Source: Desulfoferula mesophila (GTDB lineage: Bacteria; Desulfobacterota; Desulfarculia; Desulfarculales; Desulfarculaceae). Taken from it: a stretch of DNA of 64,000 nucleotides. Under the pieces are notes generated by a model. It searched no databases and had not been told where the DNA came from. It was given only the letters and a program-made list of their open reading frames with translations. Of this stretch, positions 49,121 to 58,008 are shown one piece after another. The stretch spans positions 2,495,501 to 2,559,500 of the forward strand of contig NZ_AP028679.1 in the NCBI RefSeq assembly GCF_037076455.1, read 5' to 3'. How positions within the stretch are numbered: position 1 is the stretch's first letter; the number at the start of each line of letters is the position of its first letter. The position numbers were made by a program, and so were the translations under genes.

Positions 49121-51040
49121 ATGGCCAAATCGCTAACCCGGAAGATAATCGAAGCCCACCTCAGCGAAGGTTCCTTCGAGCCCGGCAAAGAAATTTCCCT
49201 CATAATCGACCAGACTCTCACCCAGGACGCCACCGGCACCTTGGCCGCTCTGGAATTCGAAGCCCTGGGTCTGGAAAGGGTGCGCACCGAGGTCAGCGTG
49301 TCCTACGTGGACCACAACATCCTGCAAGCCGATTTCAAGAACCCCGACGATCACCGCTTCCTGCGCAGCTTTGCGGCCCGCTACGGCTTGTGGTTCTCCC
49401 CGCCCGGCAACGGCATCTGCCATCAACTTCACGCGCTGTTCTTTGGCCGTCCCGGCGCCACCCTGCTGGGTTCAGACTCCCACACCCCCCATGGCGGGGG
49501 CCTGGGCATGCTGGCCATGGGAGCGGGCGGCCTGGACGTGGCCGCGGCCATGGCCGGGGTTCCCTTCTCCCTGCCCTGCCCCAAGGTATTGGGCGTGCGC
49601 CTGGTTGGCGAGCTCTCTCCCTGGGTGGGGGCCAAGGACGTCATTCTGGAGCTGCTCAGGCGTCTCACCGTAAAGGGCGGCGTGGGCCTGGTGCTGGAGT
49701 ATTTCGGCCCCGGCGTGGAGACCCTCAACCTGTACCAGCGCACCGCCATTACCAACATGGGGGCCGAGCTGGGAGCCACGGGCAGCATCTTCCCCAGCGA
49801 CGAGCAAACCAGGCGCTTTTTGGCCGAGCAGGGCCGTGAGGAGGCCTGGCAACCGCTGGCCGCCGACCCGGACTGCGACGACTACGACCGCGTGGAGGAG
49901 ATCGACCTGAGCGCCTTGGAGCCCCTGGTGGCCTGCCCCTCCAGCCCGGACGCGGTGCGCCCCGCGGCCCAGCTTACCGACGTGCCGGTGGAGCAGGTGA
50001 TCATCGGCTCCTGCGGCGGAGGCAGCTATTGGGACCTGATGATCCTGGCCGCCGCTCTCAAGGACAAGCACCCGGCCCCGGGGGTGAGCCTGGCGGTCAA
50101 CCCCGGCTCGCGCCAGGCCTTAGCCCAGATCGCGGCCAACGGAACCCTGGGCGACCTGTTGGAGGCGGGGGTGCGCCTGCACCAGGCGGGCTGCCTGGGT
50201 TGCATCGGCATGAGCCAGGCCCCGGCCACGGGCACGGCCAGCGTGCGCACCTTCCCCCGCAACTTCCCCGGCCGCTCGGGCACCAAGGGCGACCAGGTGT
50301 ACCTCTGCGGCCCCCAGGTGGCGGCGGCCACCGCCCTGGCCGGGCATATCGCCGACCCCCGGGAGCTGGGCCCGGCCCCGGTGGTGCCCCCCGCCCCGCC
50401 GGTGCGTCCCAACGCCATGGCCGCGCCGCCGGCCGACGGTTCCGGCGTGGAGGTGCTGCGCGGCCCCAACATCGCCCCCTTCCCCCAGTTGGAGGAGTTG
50501 ACCGAGGATCTGAGCTGCACCGTGACCCTCAAGGTGGGCGACAACATCACCACCGATCACATCATGCCGGCGGGCAGCCAGATCCTGCCCCTGCGCTCCA
50601 ACGTGCCGGCCATCAGCCGCTTCGTGTTCGCGGCGGTGGATGAAAGCTTCGCGGACCGCACCCAGGCCGTGGGCTCGGCCGTGGTGGTGGGTGGTGATAA
50701 CTACGGCCAGGGCTCCAGCCGGGAGCACGCCGCGCTGGCCCCGCGCTATTTGGGGGTGCGGGTAAAGATCGTCAAGAGCTTCGCGCGCATCCATCGGGCC
50801 AACCTGATCAACTTCGGAATCGTCCCCCTGGTGCTGGCCGACCCGGCGGACTACGATCGCCTGGACGAAGGTCAACTCATCGAGTTCCCCGGCCTCAAGA
50901 CCGCCCTACTCGAGGAAGTGGAGCGATACGAGGCCATTTTGGAAGGCCAGCCCTTGCCCTTGTTGATAGCGGCCAGCCAACGGGAGCGGGAGATCCTGGC
51001 CGCGGGCGGCAGGCTCAACTACATCAAGAATATGCTGTGA
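49121..51040 (+). CDS. Aconitate hydratase, short Aquifex-type
   Basis: A 639-aa [4Fe-4S] enzyme that interconverts citrate and isocitrate. It has D-S-H-T-P-H-G-G near residue 125 and the cluster Cys in G-S-C-G-G-G near 298 and G-C-L-G-C-I-G-M near 355-362. The swivel domain follows (about 455-639, with D-N-I-T-T-D-H-I-M-P-A-G and the Y-G-Q-G-S-S-R-E-H motif). It is shorter than AcnA/AcnB (~890 aa), matching the putative aconitase type first noted in Aquifex and common in Desulfobacterota. Monocistronic with its own terminator. Confidence 0.92.
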   Translation: MAKSLTRKIIEAHLSEGSFEPGKEISLIIDQTLTQDATGTLAALEFEALGLERVRTEVSVSYVDHNILQADFKNPDDHRFLRSFAARYGLWFSPPGNGICHQLHALFFGRPGATLLGSDSHTPHGGGLGMLAMGAGGLDVAAAMAGVPFSLPCPKVLGVRLVGELSPWVGAKDVILELLRRLTVKGGVGLVLEYFGPGVETLNLYQRTAITNMGAELGATGSIFPSDEQTRRFLAEQGREEAWQPLAADPDCDDYDRVEEIDLSALEPLVACPSSPDAVRPAAQLTDVPVEQVIIGSCGGGSYWDLMILAAALKDKHPAPGVSLAVNPGSRQALAQIAANGTLGDLLEAGVRLHQAGCLGCIGMSQAPATGTASVRTFPRNFPGRSGTKGDQVYLCGPQVAAATALAGHIADPRELGPAPVVPPAPPVRPNAMAAPPADGSGVEVLRGPNIAPFPQLEELTEDLSCTVTLKVGDNITTDHIMPAGSQILPLRSNVPAISRFVFAAVDESFADRTQAVGSAVVVGGDNYGQGSSREHAALAPRYLGVRVKIVKSFARIHRANLINFGIVPLVLADPADYDRLDEGQLIEFPGLKTALLEEVERYEAILEGQPLPLLIAASQREREILAAGGRLNYIKNML

Positions 51041-51098
51041 GACCAGGGCGGCTCCCGGCCCTTGCCAGGAACCGCCTCAAGTAATATGATTAATTGAG

Positions 51099-51119
51099 AT
51101 CCCGGTTCGCCGGGATTTT
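51099..51119 (+). terminator. Terminator of the aconitase gene
   Basis: ATCCCGG (51099-51105), UUCG-type loop, CCGGGAT (51110-51116), then TTT. Confidence 0.8.
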
Positions 51120-51128
51120 CAATACCGC

Positions 51129-51152
51129 CCAAGTGACCACGTGGTCACTTGG
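51129..51152. promoter_or_regulatory. Perfect 24-base palindrome upstream of the menaquinone genes (operator 1)
   Basis: Half-site CCAAGTGACCAC followed directly by its reverse complement. The inner core GTGACCA-N2-TGGTCAC recurs at 51188. It is a strong candidate for binding a dimeric repressor. Confidence 0.75.
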
Positions 51153-51187
51153 TACAACGGCCCGGCCGTTTAATTTTGGCGCCGTAG

Positions 51188-51203
51188 GTGACCAGGTGGT
51201 CAC
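51188..51203. promoter_or_regulatory. Second palindrome of the same type (operator 2)
   Basis: GTGACCA-GG-TGGTCAC. Its centre is 55 bases from that of operator 1, and it ends 28 bases before the mqnE start. An AT-rich -10-like stretch (TTTAATTTT, 51169-51177) lies between the two, so they would flank the promoter. Confidence 0.75.
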
Positions 51204-51231
51204 TCAACCATAACCCTTAGGGACCAGCATC

Positions 51232-52401
51232 ATGCCTCCCAGAATGAGCACCGCCATGGCGGGTCAGGAGCCCGCTCTCGCCCAGGGCCTGCCGCCCTTG
51301 GAGTTGAACCCCGGCCTGGTGAGCGACCCGGGCCTGAAACCGGTGGCCGCCAAGCTTATCGCCGGCGAGCGCCTGGACGCCGCCGACGGCCTGGCCTTGA
51401 TGACCAGCCAGGACCTCTTGGGCCTGGGCGCCCTGGCCCATGCCGCCCGCCTGGCCAAAAACGGCCTGGCCACCCATTACGTGCTCAACCGCCAGATCAA
51501 CTACTCCAACATCTGCGGCAACCGCTGCACCTTCTGCGCCTTTTGGCGGGAGCCGGACGGCGAAGGGGCCTACCTGCTCTCTCCCCAAGAGGCCGCCGCC
51601 CTGGCCGCCGAGCACCCGGAAATGGATCTGGCCGAGCTGCACATCGTGGGCTCCTGTCATCCCGAACTGGGGCTGGATTACTATTGCGAGCTGCTGCGGG
51701 CCCTGGGCGCGGCCCGGCCCAAGGCCACCCTCAAGGCCTTTACCGCGGCCGAGATAGATCATTTCGCGTGCCGGGAAGGCATCTCCGCCCGGGAGGTGCT
51801 TAAGCGCTTCATGGACTGCGGCCTGCGGGCCCTTACCGGGGGCGGGGCCGAGGTGTTCTCTCCCCGGGTGCGGGCCAAGCTGTGCCCCACCAAGACCAGC
51901 GGCCAGCGCTGGCTGGAAGTGAGCGGCCAGGCCCACGCCCTGGGCCTGCCCACCAACGCCACCATGCTCTACGGGCACATCGAAACCCCCCAGGAACGGG
52001 TGGAGCACCTGCTGGCTCTGCGCGACCAACAGGACCTCAGCGGCGGCTTCAGCGCCTTCATCCCCCTGGCCTTCCACCCGGACAACACCGGCCTGGGCGA
52101 TATCAGCCGCACCACCGGCCTGGACGACCTCAGGGTCGTGGCGGCCAGCCGCTTGCTGTTGGACAACATCCCCCACATCAAGGCCTATTGGGTCATGCTG
52201 GGGCCCAAGGTGGCCCAGGTGGCCCTGAACTTCGGGGCCGACGACCTGGACGGCACCATCGTGGAGGAGCGCATCACCCACACCGCCGGGGCCACCACGG
52301 CCAAGGGCATGACCGAGGCTGAGCTCAGGCACCTGATAACCTCGGCGGGCTTCGTGCCGGTCCGGCGCGACAGCTTCTACCGGAGCCTGGAGCAGGATTG
52401 A
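51232..52401 (+). CDS. mqnE: Aminofutalosine synthase MqnE (radical SAM)
   Basis: A 389-aa radical SAM enzyme of the futalosine menaquinone pathway; it joins 3-[(1-carboxyvinyl)oxy]benzoate with a SAM-derived adenosyl unit. The cluster motif C-x3-C-x2-C is at C95, C99 and C102 (C-G-N-R-C-T-F-C). Three in-frame ATGs exist at the start (51232, 51247, 51256); the first has AGGGA upstream. It overlaps mqnC by one base (TGATG). Confidence 0.92.
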   Translation: MPPRMSTAMAGQEPALAQGLPPLELNPGLVSDPGLKPVAAKLIAGERLDAADGLALMTSQDLLGLGALAHAARLAKNGLATHYVLNRQINYSNICGNRCTFCAFWREPDGEGAYLLSPQEAAALAAEHPEMDLAELHIVGSCHPELGLDYYCELLRALGAARPKATLKAFTAAEIDHFACREGISAREVLKRFMDCGLRALTGGGAEVFSPRVRAKLCPTKTSGQRWLEVSGQAHALGLPTNATMLYGHIETPQERVEHLLALRDQQDLSGGFSAFIPLAFHPDNTGLGDISRTTGLDDLRVVAASRLLLDNIPHIKAYWVMLGPKVAQVALNFGADDLDGTIVEERITHTAGATTAKGMTEAELRHLITSAGFVPVRRDSFYRSLEQD

Positions 52402-53498
52402 TGTCCCCGGCCCGTCGCCCAAGCCCCGCCCTGGCCCAGGCCCTGCAAGCGGCCGAGACCGGCGAACGCCTCAGCCCCGAGCAGGCGGTGACCCTGCTCA
52501 CCCAAGCCGAGTTTCTGGAGCTGGGCCGTCTGGCCCATGCCGCCCGGCTGCGCCACAACCCCGAGCCGGTGGTGACCTACGCGGTGGACCGTAACATCAA
52601 CACCACCAACGAGTGCCTCTCGGGCTGCCGCTTCTGCGCCTTTTTCCGGCCTCCGGGACACGCCGAGGGCTACGTGCTCACCCCCGAGGAGCTGGGCCGC
52701 AAGATCGACGAGACCCTGGCCCTGGGCGGCACCCACATCCTCATCCAGGGCGGTCTGCACCCCAAGATCGGCGTAGAGGCCACCTGCGAGAGCTTCCGCT
52801 TCATCAAACAGCACCACCCCATTCACATCCACGGCCTGAGCCCGCCGGAGGTGGTGCACATGGCCCAGGTGGACGGCCTGAGCATCTCCGAGGCCATCGA
52901 ACGGCTGCGGGCCGCCGGGCTGGGCTCCATCCCCGGCGGTGGGGCCGAGATTTTGGTGGACCGGGTGCGCTCGGCCATCGCGCCGGGCAAGTGCGACGCC
53001 GACCAGTGGCTGGGAGTCATGGCCGAGGCCCACCGGCAGGGGCTCATGACCACGGCCACCATGATGTTCGGCAGCCTGGACACGGTTCAAGACCGGGTGG
53101 AGCATATGCGCCGCCTGCGCGAGTTGCAGGAGCAAAGCCTGTCTTTGGGCAAGGGCTCCTTCACCGCCTTCATCCCCTGGACCTTCCAACCGGCCAACAC
53201 CGCCCTGAGCCACCTGCCCCCGGCCACGGCGGTGGACTACCTGCGCACCCTGGCGGTGAGCCGCCTGTTCCTGGACAACTTCCCCCACGTGCAGGCCTCC
53301 TGGGTCACCCAGGGGGCGGGCATCGCCCAGACCGCCCTGGTATTCGGGGCCGACGACCTGGGCTCCACCATGATCGAGGAAAACGTGGTGGCCGCCGCCG
53401 GGGTCAGCTTCCGCCTGCCCCGGGAAGAACTGGTGCGCCTGGCCAACGACATCGGTTTTGCCGCCCGCCAGCGCGACGTGTTCTACAACCCCGTCTAG
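52401..53498 (+). CDS. mqnC: Cyclic dehypoxanthinyl futalosine synthase MqnC (radical SAM)
   Basis: A 365-aa radical SAM enzyme that cyclises dehypoxanthine futalosine. The cluster cysteines are C72, C76 and C79 (C-L-S-G-C-R-F-C-A-F-F), and the fold is that of its paralogue MqnE. ATG 52401 overlaps the mqnE stop. MqnE, MqnC and the following deaminase form one operon for menaquinone synthesis, whose product is the substrate pool of the Qrc complex encoded 3 kb away. Confidence 0.93.
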   Translation: MSPARRPSPALAQALQAAETGERLSPEQAVTLLTQAEFLELGRLAHAARLRHNPEPVVTYAVDRNINTTNECLSGCRFCAFFRPPGHAEGYVLTPEELGRKIDETLALGGTHILIQGGLHPKIGVEATCESFRFIKQHHPIHIHGLSPPEVVHMAQVDGLSISEAIERLRAAGLGSIPGGGAEILVDRVRSAIAPGKCDADQWLGVMAEAHRQGLMTTATMMFGSLDTVQDRVEHMRRLRELQEQSLSLGKGSFTAFIPWTFQPANTALSHLPPATAVDYLRTLAVSRLFLDNFPHVQASWVTQGAGIAQTALVFGADDLGSTMIEENVVAAAGVSFRLPREELVRLANDIGFAARQRDVFYNPV

Positions 53499-53516
53499 AC
53501 GTGCTATAAAAACCGC

Positions 53517-54743
53517 ATGACTTACCCGAGCACGGCATACACCGCCCGTTGGGTCTGGTGCGCTCCCGGCGATCTGCGCCCCGGCGCGGCGGTGACGCTG
53601 CAAGACGGCTGGATCACGGAAGTGGCGGCGCGCCCGCCCCGTGGCGCGCGGGTGGTGGACCTGGGCGAGGGCCTGCTGCTGCCCGGCCTGGTCAACGCCC
53701 ATACCCATTTAGAGCTATCCGGCCTGGCCGGGCTAATGCCACCCCAAGGCGACTTCGTGGTCTGGCTGGAAAGCATGGTCAACCTGCGCCCGGTCCAGCT
53801 CAGGCAAAACGGTCCCGAAGCCACCTTGGCGGCGGTGGAATATCTGGCCCAAAGCGGCACCGCCCTGGTGGGCGACGTGACCAACACCGGCAAGGCGGCC
53901 CAGGCGCTGGGCAGCGCCGGGGTCAGCGCGGTGAGCTTTTACGAGGCCCTGGGCGCGGCCAAGGCCGAGCCGCCCGAGGCCCAGGCCTCCTGGCAGGGCG
54001 CGCTGCTCCTGGCCTCGGCCGTAGCCGCCCATGCCCCCTATTCCATCCCCACCGCCCGTCTGGCCGCGCTCAAGGCCAAGGCCGGGGCCATGCCCTTTGC
54101 CATCCACCTGGCTGAATCACGGGCCGAGGTGGAGTTCCTGGCCGGGCGAGGCAGCGAAGGCCGGCGCCTGGAGGAATTTCTGCGGGATCGGGGCCTGCGC
54201 CGCGAGGATCTGGACCTGGCCGCCGCCACCCCCCTGGGCCAGCTTCAGGCCGCCGACGCCCTGGACCACCGCACTCTGCTGGTGCATGGCGTGCAGCTCA
54301 CCTTGGACGAGATCGAACAGGTGGCCGTGGCCCAGGCCAGCTTGTGCGTGTGCCCCCGCTCCAACCTGGGGCTCACCGGCGGCCTGGCCCCGGTGGAGGC
54401 GTTGCTGGCCGCCGGGGTCAACCTGGCCCTGGGCACCGACTCCCTGGCCTCCGCCCCCAGCCTTAGCCTGTGGGAAGAGATGGCCGCCCTACTGGCCGCC
54501 AAGCCGGGCTTGGACCCGGAGGCGGTGCTGACCATGGCCACCCAAGGCGGAGCCCGGGCCCTGGGTCAGGCGGGACGGTTCGGGGTGCTGGACCCCGGCG
54601 CGGCCGGGCCCCTGGCCTTCGTGCCCTTGGCTGGAGTAAGTCAGAGCGAGGTGATCGAGGCGGTGGTGCGCGGCGAGCACGCCGGTGCGCCGCGCGGCGT
54701 GGGGCGCGATGATGGCGGGAAGAAGAAAGAAGAAGGCAGGTAA
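53517..54743 (+). CDS. Amidohydrolase, likely aminofutalosine deaminase (MqnX type)
   Basis: A 408-aa metal-dependent deaminase of the TrzN/MTA-SAH deaminase type. Metal ligands are visible: H-T-H in V-N-A-H-T-H-L near residue 63, His in A-H-A-P-Y-S near 176, His in L-V-H-G near 259 and Asp in G-T-D-S-L near 309. Its position 18 bases after mqnC points to removal of the 6-amino group of aminofutalosine to give futalosine. That is inference from context, since sequence alone also fits an SAH/MTA deaminase. Confidence 0.82.
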   Translation: MTYPSTAYTARWVWCAPGDLRPGAAVTLQDGWITEVAARPPRGARVVDLGEGLLLPGLVNAHTHLELSGLAGLMPPQGDFVVWLESMVNLRPVQLRQNGPEATLAAVEYLAQSGTALVGDVTNTGKAAQALGSAGVSAVSFYEALGAAKAEPPEAQASWQGALLLASAVAAHAPYSIPTARLAALKAKAGAMPFAIHLAESRAEVEFLAGRGSEGRRLEEFLRDRGLRREDLDLAAATPLGQLQAADALDHRTLLVHGVQLTLDEIEQVAVAQASLCVCPRSNLGLTGGLAPVEALLAAGVNLALGTDSLASAPSLSLWEEMAALLAAKPGLDPEAVLTMATQGGARALGQAGRFGVLDPGAAGPLAFVPLAGVSQSEVIEAVVRGEHAGAPRGVGRDDGGKKKEEGR

Positions 54744-55094
54744 AAAGGGTAAAACCAGTTGTCGCCGGTTGGCTGATGCCGCGCGGCGACGATCCGCCGC
54801 CTTGTCTATGTACCTCCTACCCTGGCATCCAACCGCGCCCTAGCCAGTCCGCCCACCTGCATCCCAGCCACCCGAACCGAACCCAAACTAGCCCCTCCCC
54901 CCTTTGCCAACCAACAAAAACGGGCCCGCCATGTTTGGCGAGCCCGTGATAGCCATATCGTGCCGACTTAATTTTCTTCGGTGCAACGGATAACGCCCCG
55001 CCCAACCTCCGGCACAGCCAGGCGTGTCCAGGCAAGGCGCCGGGCGAGCGAGCCCCACAACGCAGCATGGGCGCGTCTGGCGCAGCCGCCTAGT
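54744..55094. other. Intergenic stretch between menaquinone genes and lepB
   Basis: The two genes converge. Apart from the lepB terminator at 54916 I see no gene or RNA. Confidence 0.5.
54916..54947 (-). terminator. Terminator of lepB
   Basis: A 12-bp stem with one mismatch (54920-54931 with 54936-54947), followed on the minus strand by TTTT(T)G. It lies about 150 bases past the lepB stop. Confidence 0.7.
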
Positions 55095-55742
55095 TTAATG
55101 CAGAATCTTACCTATCCTGTCCCAGCGCACCCCAAAGCCATGGTCGGTCCAGGACCAATAGATGATAAAGGCCTTGCCCAGAATGTCCTTGCGGGGCACG
55201 AACCCGCCGCGCCCGCCGAACCAGAAGCGCGAGTCATAGGACTGATCCCGGTTGTCGCCCATCACGAAGTACTGGTCCGGGGGCACCCTCACCGGGCCGA
55301 AGTTGTCCCTGGTTTGCGCCCCGCTGGGCAGGACCATCGCGTCGGTGTATTTGCCCCAATGATCTTCGAGCTTTTTGCCGTTGATATACACGGTCTTGTC
55401 GCGCACCTCCACGACGTCGCCGGGCAGACCTATGATGCGCTTGATGAAGTCCTTGTCGCGGTCCTCGGGGTAGAGAAACACCACGATGTCGCCCCGCTCG
55501 GGATCGCCGATGGGAATTATCACCGTGTCGCTGAAGGGCAGCTTGATGCCGTAGGAGGATTTGCTTACCAGCAAATGATCGCCGATGAGCAGGGTGGGGA
55601 TCATGGAGCCGGAGGGGATCTTGAAGGCCTGCACCCCCCAGGTGCGGATAATCAAGGCCAGCACCACGGCCCAGATCAGGGCCTCCAGGTACTCGCGGAT
55701 TATCGACTTTTTCTTTTTTTCCGAGCGGCGGCGAATGAACAC
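55095..55742 (-). CDS. lepB: Signal peptidase I LepB
   Basis: A 215-aa inner-membrane protease that removes Sec and Tat signal peptides. A basic N-terminus leads into one membrane helix (about 17-35). The catalytic Ser is in P-S-G-S-M-I-P-T near residue 45 and the catalytic Lys in F-I-K-R-I-I-G-L-P-G-D near 95. The G-D-N-R motif lies near 165. GTG 55742 is chosen as start because GGGAG precedes it; the frame further upstream lacks similarity and runs into the HAD gene. Confidence 0.93.
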   Translation of the reverse strand: MFIRRRSEKKKKSIIREYLEALIWAVVLALIIRTWGVQAFKIPSGSMIPTLLIGDHLLVSKSSYGIKLPFSDTVIIPIGDPERGDIVVFLYPEDRDKDFIKRIIGLPGDVVEVRDKTVYINGKKLEDHWGKYTDAMVLPSGAQTRDNFGPVRVPPDQYFVMGDNRDQSYDSRFWFGGRGGFVPRKDILGKAFIIYWSWTDHGFGVRWDRIGKILH

Positions 55743-55816
55743 TAACTGCTCCCTGCAATACGGCTTGCAAACGCTAGTCGCAAAGCATATCCCCTGGCCC
55801 GGCGGGTGACAAGCCT

Positions 55817-56473
55817 TTAACTTTTCGGCTGCATGCCCAGCAGGCCGGGCAAATCCCGCAGGTCGTCCAAGTGAGCCCAGGCCTCCAGCTCGCGGTTGCC
55901 AAAGGCCACCAGGCGCACCCCGGTGGCCTGGCACAGGCCCTCGTCGGTGGTGCTGTCGCCCACGTAGACCACCTGCTCGGGGTCCAGGCCGAAGTGACCC
56001 AGCACCTGGAGCATCATGGCCGGATGGGGCTTGGCCCGGCCGGCGCTGTCGGGGTTGGCCACCAGGTCAAAAAGCTCCAACAGGTCGAAATGGGCCAGGC
56101 TGGAGCGTGCGGTGGCGGTGCGGTTGGTGGCCACGGCGGTGCGCCAGCGCTGGCGCAGGCGGGCAATGGTCTCGCGCGCGCCGGGATAGAGCCGGAGCAG
56201 CTTCATGAACGGAGTCGAGTCCATGGTGGGCCAGTAGGCCATGGCCCGGTCATAGTCCTCGCCCCGCCCCACCAAGGCCTCCAGCGAGCCGGGCATGGCC
56301 TCGCGGTGGATGATCTCGGCGAATCGCTCGGCCACGGGCTCGCGGCCCAGATGCACGAGGATGTGGTTGTAAAAGGCGATGTTGGCCGGCAGGGAATCGA
56401 ACAGAACCCCGTCCAGATCGAACACCACCGCTTTGAGATCGCCGGGCGGAGTGGGTAGCTTGTGTGTGCTCAT
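55817..56473 (-). CDS. HAD-superfamily phosphatase (phosphoglycolate phosphatase-like)
   Basis: A 218-aa HAD hydrolase. Motif I is F-D-L-D-G-V-L-F-D-S near residue 20, motif II the Thr/Asn region A-T-N-R-T near 115, motif III Lys in R-A-K-P-H-P and motif IV V-G-D-S-T-T-D near 170. The cap is of the alpha-helical type. Substrate is not resolvable; phosphoglycolate or nucleotide monophosphates are candidates. It follows the qrc operon on the same strand. Confidence 0.88.
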   Translation of the reverse strand: MSTHKLPTPPGDLKAVVFDLDGVLFDSLPANIAFYNHILVHLGREPVAERFAEIIHREAMPGSLEALVGRGEDYDRAMAYWPTMDSTPFMKLLRLYPGARETIARLRQRWRTAVATNRTATARSSLAHFDLLELFDLVANPDSAGRAKPHPAMMLQVLGHFGLDPEQVVYVGDSTTDEGLCQATGVRLVAFGNRELEAWAHLDDLRDLPGLLGMQPKS

Positions 56474-56553
56474 GGCTCGCAATACAAGACGGGGCCCGTG
56501 GGGGCCCCGTCGCAGGTTCGGTTAAATCATGCGGGCGCTTGGGCGCCCCGGAG

Positions 56554-56715
56554 CTAGTGATCCGGTCCGCTAATGTGACCGGCCCACAGATCAAGCATAG
56601 TCTTCAGGATGGTCAGGGTCAAGGTGCCGAAAACCACCGTTATGATGCCGTAGAACAGGCCGAAGAAGATGATGTGGCCGATGTCCCAGATCCATTCGTA
56701 AGCAAAGGGGAACAT
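56554..56715 (-). CDS. 53-aa single-span membrane protein at the end of the qrc operon
   Basis: A short gene of 54 codons. The protein opens M-F-P-F-A-Y-E-W-I-W, has one hydrophobic helix (about residues 12-38) and a short hydrophilic tail ending G-P-D-H. The start has GGAGG at ideal spacing, and the gene begins only 12 bases after the qrcD stop, so it is part of the qrc transcript. It may be a small accessory subunit of the Qrc membrane module (inference). Confidence 0.78.
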   Translation of the reverse strand: MFPFAYEWIWDIGHIIFFGLFYGIITVVFGTLTLTILKTMLDLWAGHISGPDH

Positions 56716-56727
56716 ATCCAGGCCTCC

Positions 56728-57990
56728 TTACTCGTTGAGTTCCGGCTCTTGCGGGAAGATGGGCAGATACCGGTAGGCCAGCATGAACACCAACAACCCG
56801 AAGCCCAGCACCAGGCTGGCGATGCCCCACTCCTGCCAGGAAGGCAGGTAGGCGTGGAAGCTCTCAAAGGGCAGCACCGGCAGGGCCAGCGACTGGATGG
56901 TGAACACGAAGCGGTTCAAGGTGACGCCGATGCAGGCCAGCAGCATGGCCAGGAACATGAGGCCGTAGCTTTCGCGGACCTTTTCCTGAACCAGCATCAG
57001 GGCGGGCAGCCAGCCGCACAGGCCCAACTCCACCCACATGAGCCAGTAGCCGTAGGGAGAGTGGTACATGTCGTCCATGGTCAGGCCCGCCGCGGGCAGC
57101 TTGATATAGGCCCACCAGGCGGTGTCTGCGCTCTTGGCCACCATGTAGGTGATCAGCAGCCAGCCGCTGATCTTGCCCATGAGCATCTTGACGCTGTGCT
57201 TGGTCAGCTTGCGGCCGGTGATCTTCTCGGTGAGCATCACGATCATGGTGGTGAAGCTGGGGCCCACCGCTATGGCGCTCCAGATGAACAGGAAGAAGGT
57301 CCAGGGCCAGATGCCCAGACCGCCGCGGGCGGCAAAGGGACGGGCGTAGAGCACGCCGAACATGCCGCCCAGGGAGCCCTGGTGGAAGAAGCTCAGGAAG
57401 GTGCCGGCCGCCGCGAACACGATCATGATGGTGTGCAGGTTGTGGCCCATGGTGCCGAACTCGGGCACCCTGCTTATGCGCCGGTTGTCCAGCACCGAAG
57501 GCAGCAACTCGATGGTGAGCACGATGGCGTAGGTGGTGATGCAGAACATCACCTCGGTGAGCATGGAGTGCACGTTGGCGTGCCAGAAGCCGAACCAACC
57601 GCGGATGGGCTGGCCGATGTCGATGCCCAGCATCAAGATGGCGCCCACGTAGCAGATAAAGCCGATCAAGACCGCCGCGTTGACGATGGGCTTGAGCTCG
57701 GTCTTGCCTACTATGTAGTTGAGGAAGCTGGTGAAGAAGGCGCCCGCCCCCAGGGCGATGACCGCCAGGTCCACCACAATCCACACGCCGAAGGCGAAGT
57801 AGTCGTTCATATTGGTCTGGTTAAGACCCAGGGCCAGACACAACACCGCGCCGACGGTGAAGTAGGCCAGCAGGGTCAGGGGCAGCCCCAACCAGATCAG
57901 GAACACCTCGGGCCGGCACCGCTTGGTGCCTTTGGGCCACCAGCTCGAGTCGTCCGCGTACTTAGGTAGATCGTCTAACCATCTTCTCAT
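56728..57990 (-). CDS. qrcD: Menaquinone reductase membrane subunit QrcD (NrfD/PsrC family)
   Basis: A 420-aa inner-membrane protein with about ten transmembrane helices and the NrfD/PsrC fold. It provides the quinone site of the Qrc complex, which passes electrons from periplasmic cytochrome c3 (fed by hydrogenases and formate dehydrogenases) to menaquinone in sulfate reducers. The first 40 residues are cytoplasmic with W-W-P-K-G. Order qrcA-B-C-D on one strand is preserved. Confidence 0.9.
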   Translation of the reverse strand: MRRWLDDLPKYADDSSWWPKGTKRCRPEVFLIWLGLPLTLLAYFTVGAVLCLALGLNQTNMNDYFAFGVWIVVDLAVIALGAGAFFTSFLNYIVGKTELKPIVNAAVLIGFICYVGAILMLGIDIGQPIRGWFGFWHANVHSMLTEVMFCITTYAIVLTIELLPSVLDNRRISRVPEFGTMGHNLHTIMIVFAAAGTFLSFFHQGSLGGMFGVLYARPFAARGGLGIWPWTFFLFIWSAIAVGPSFTTMIVMLTEKITGRKLTKHSVKMLMGKISGWLLITYMVAKSADTAWWAYIKLPAAGLTMDDMYHSPYGYWLMWVELGLCGWLPALMLVQEKVRESYGLMFLAMLLACIGVTLNRFVFTIQSLALPVLPFESFHAYLPSWQEWGIASLVLGFGLLVFMLAYRYLPIFPQEPELNE

Positions 57991-58008
57991 TGTTGACCTC
58001 GCCTATTG

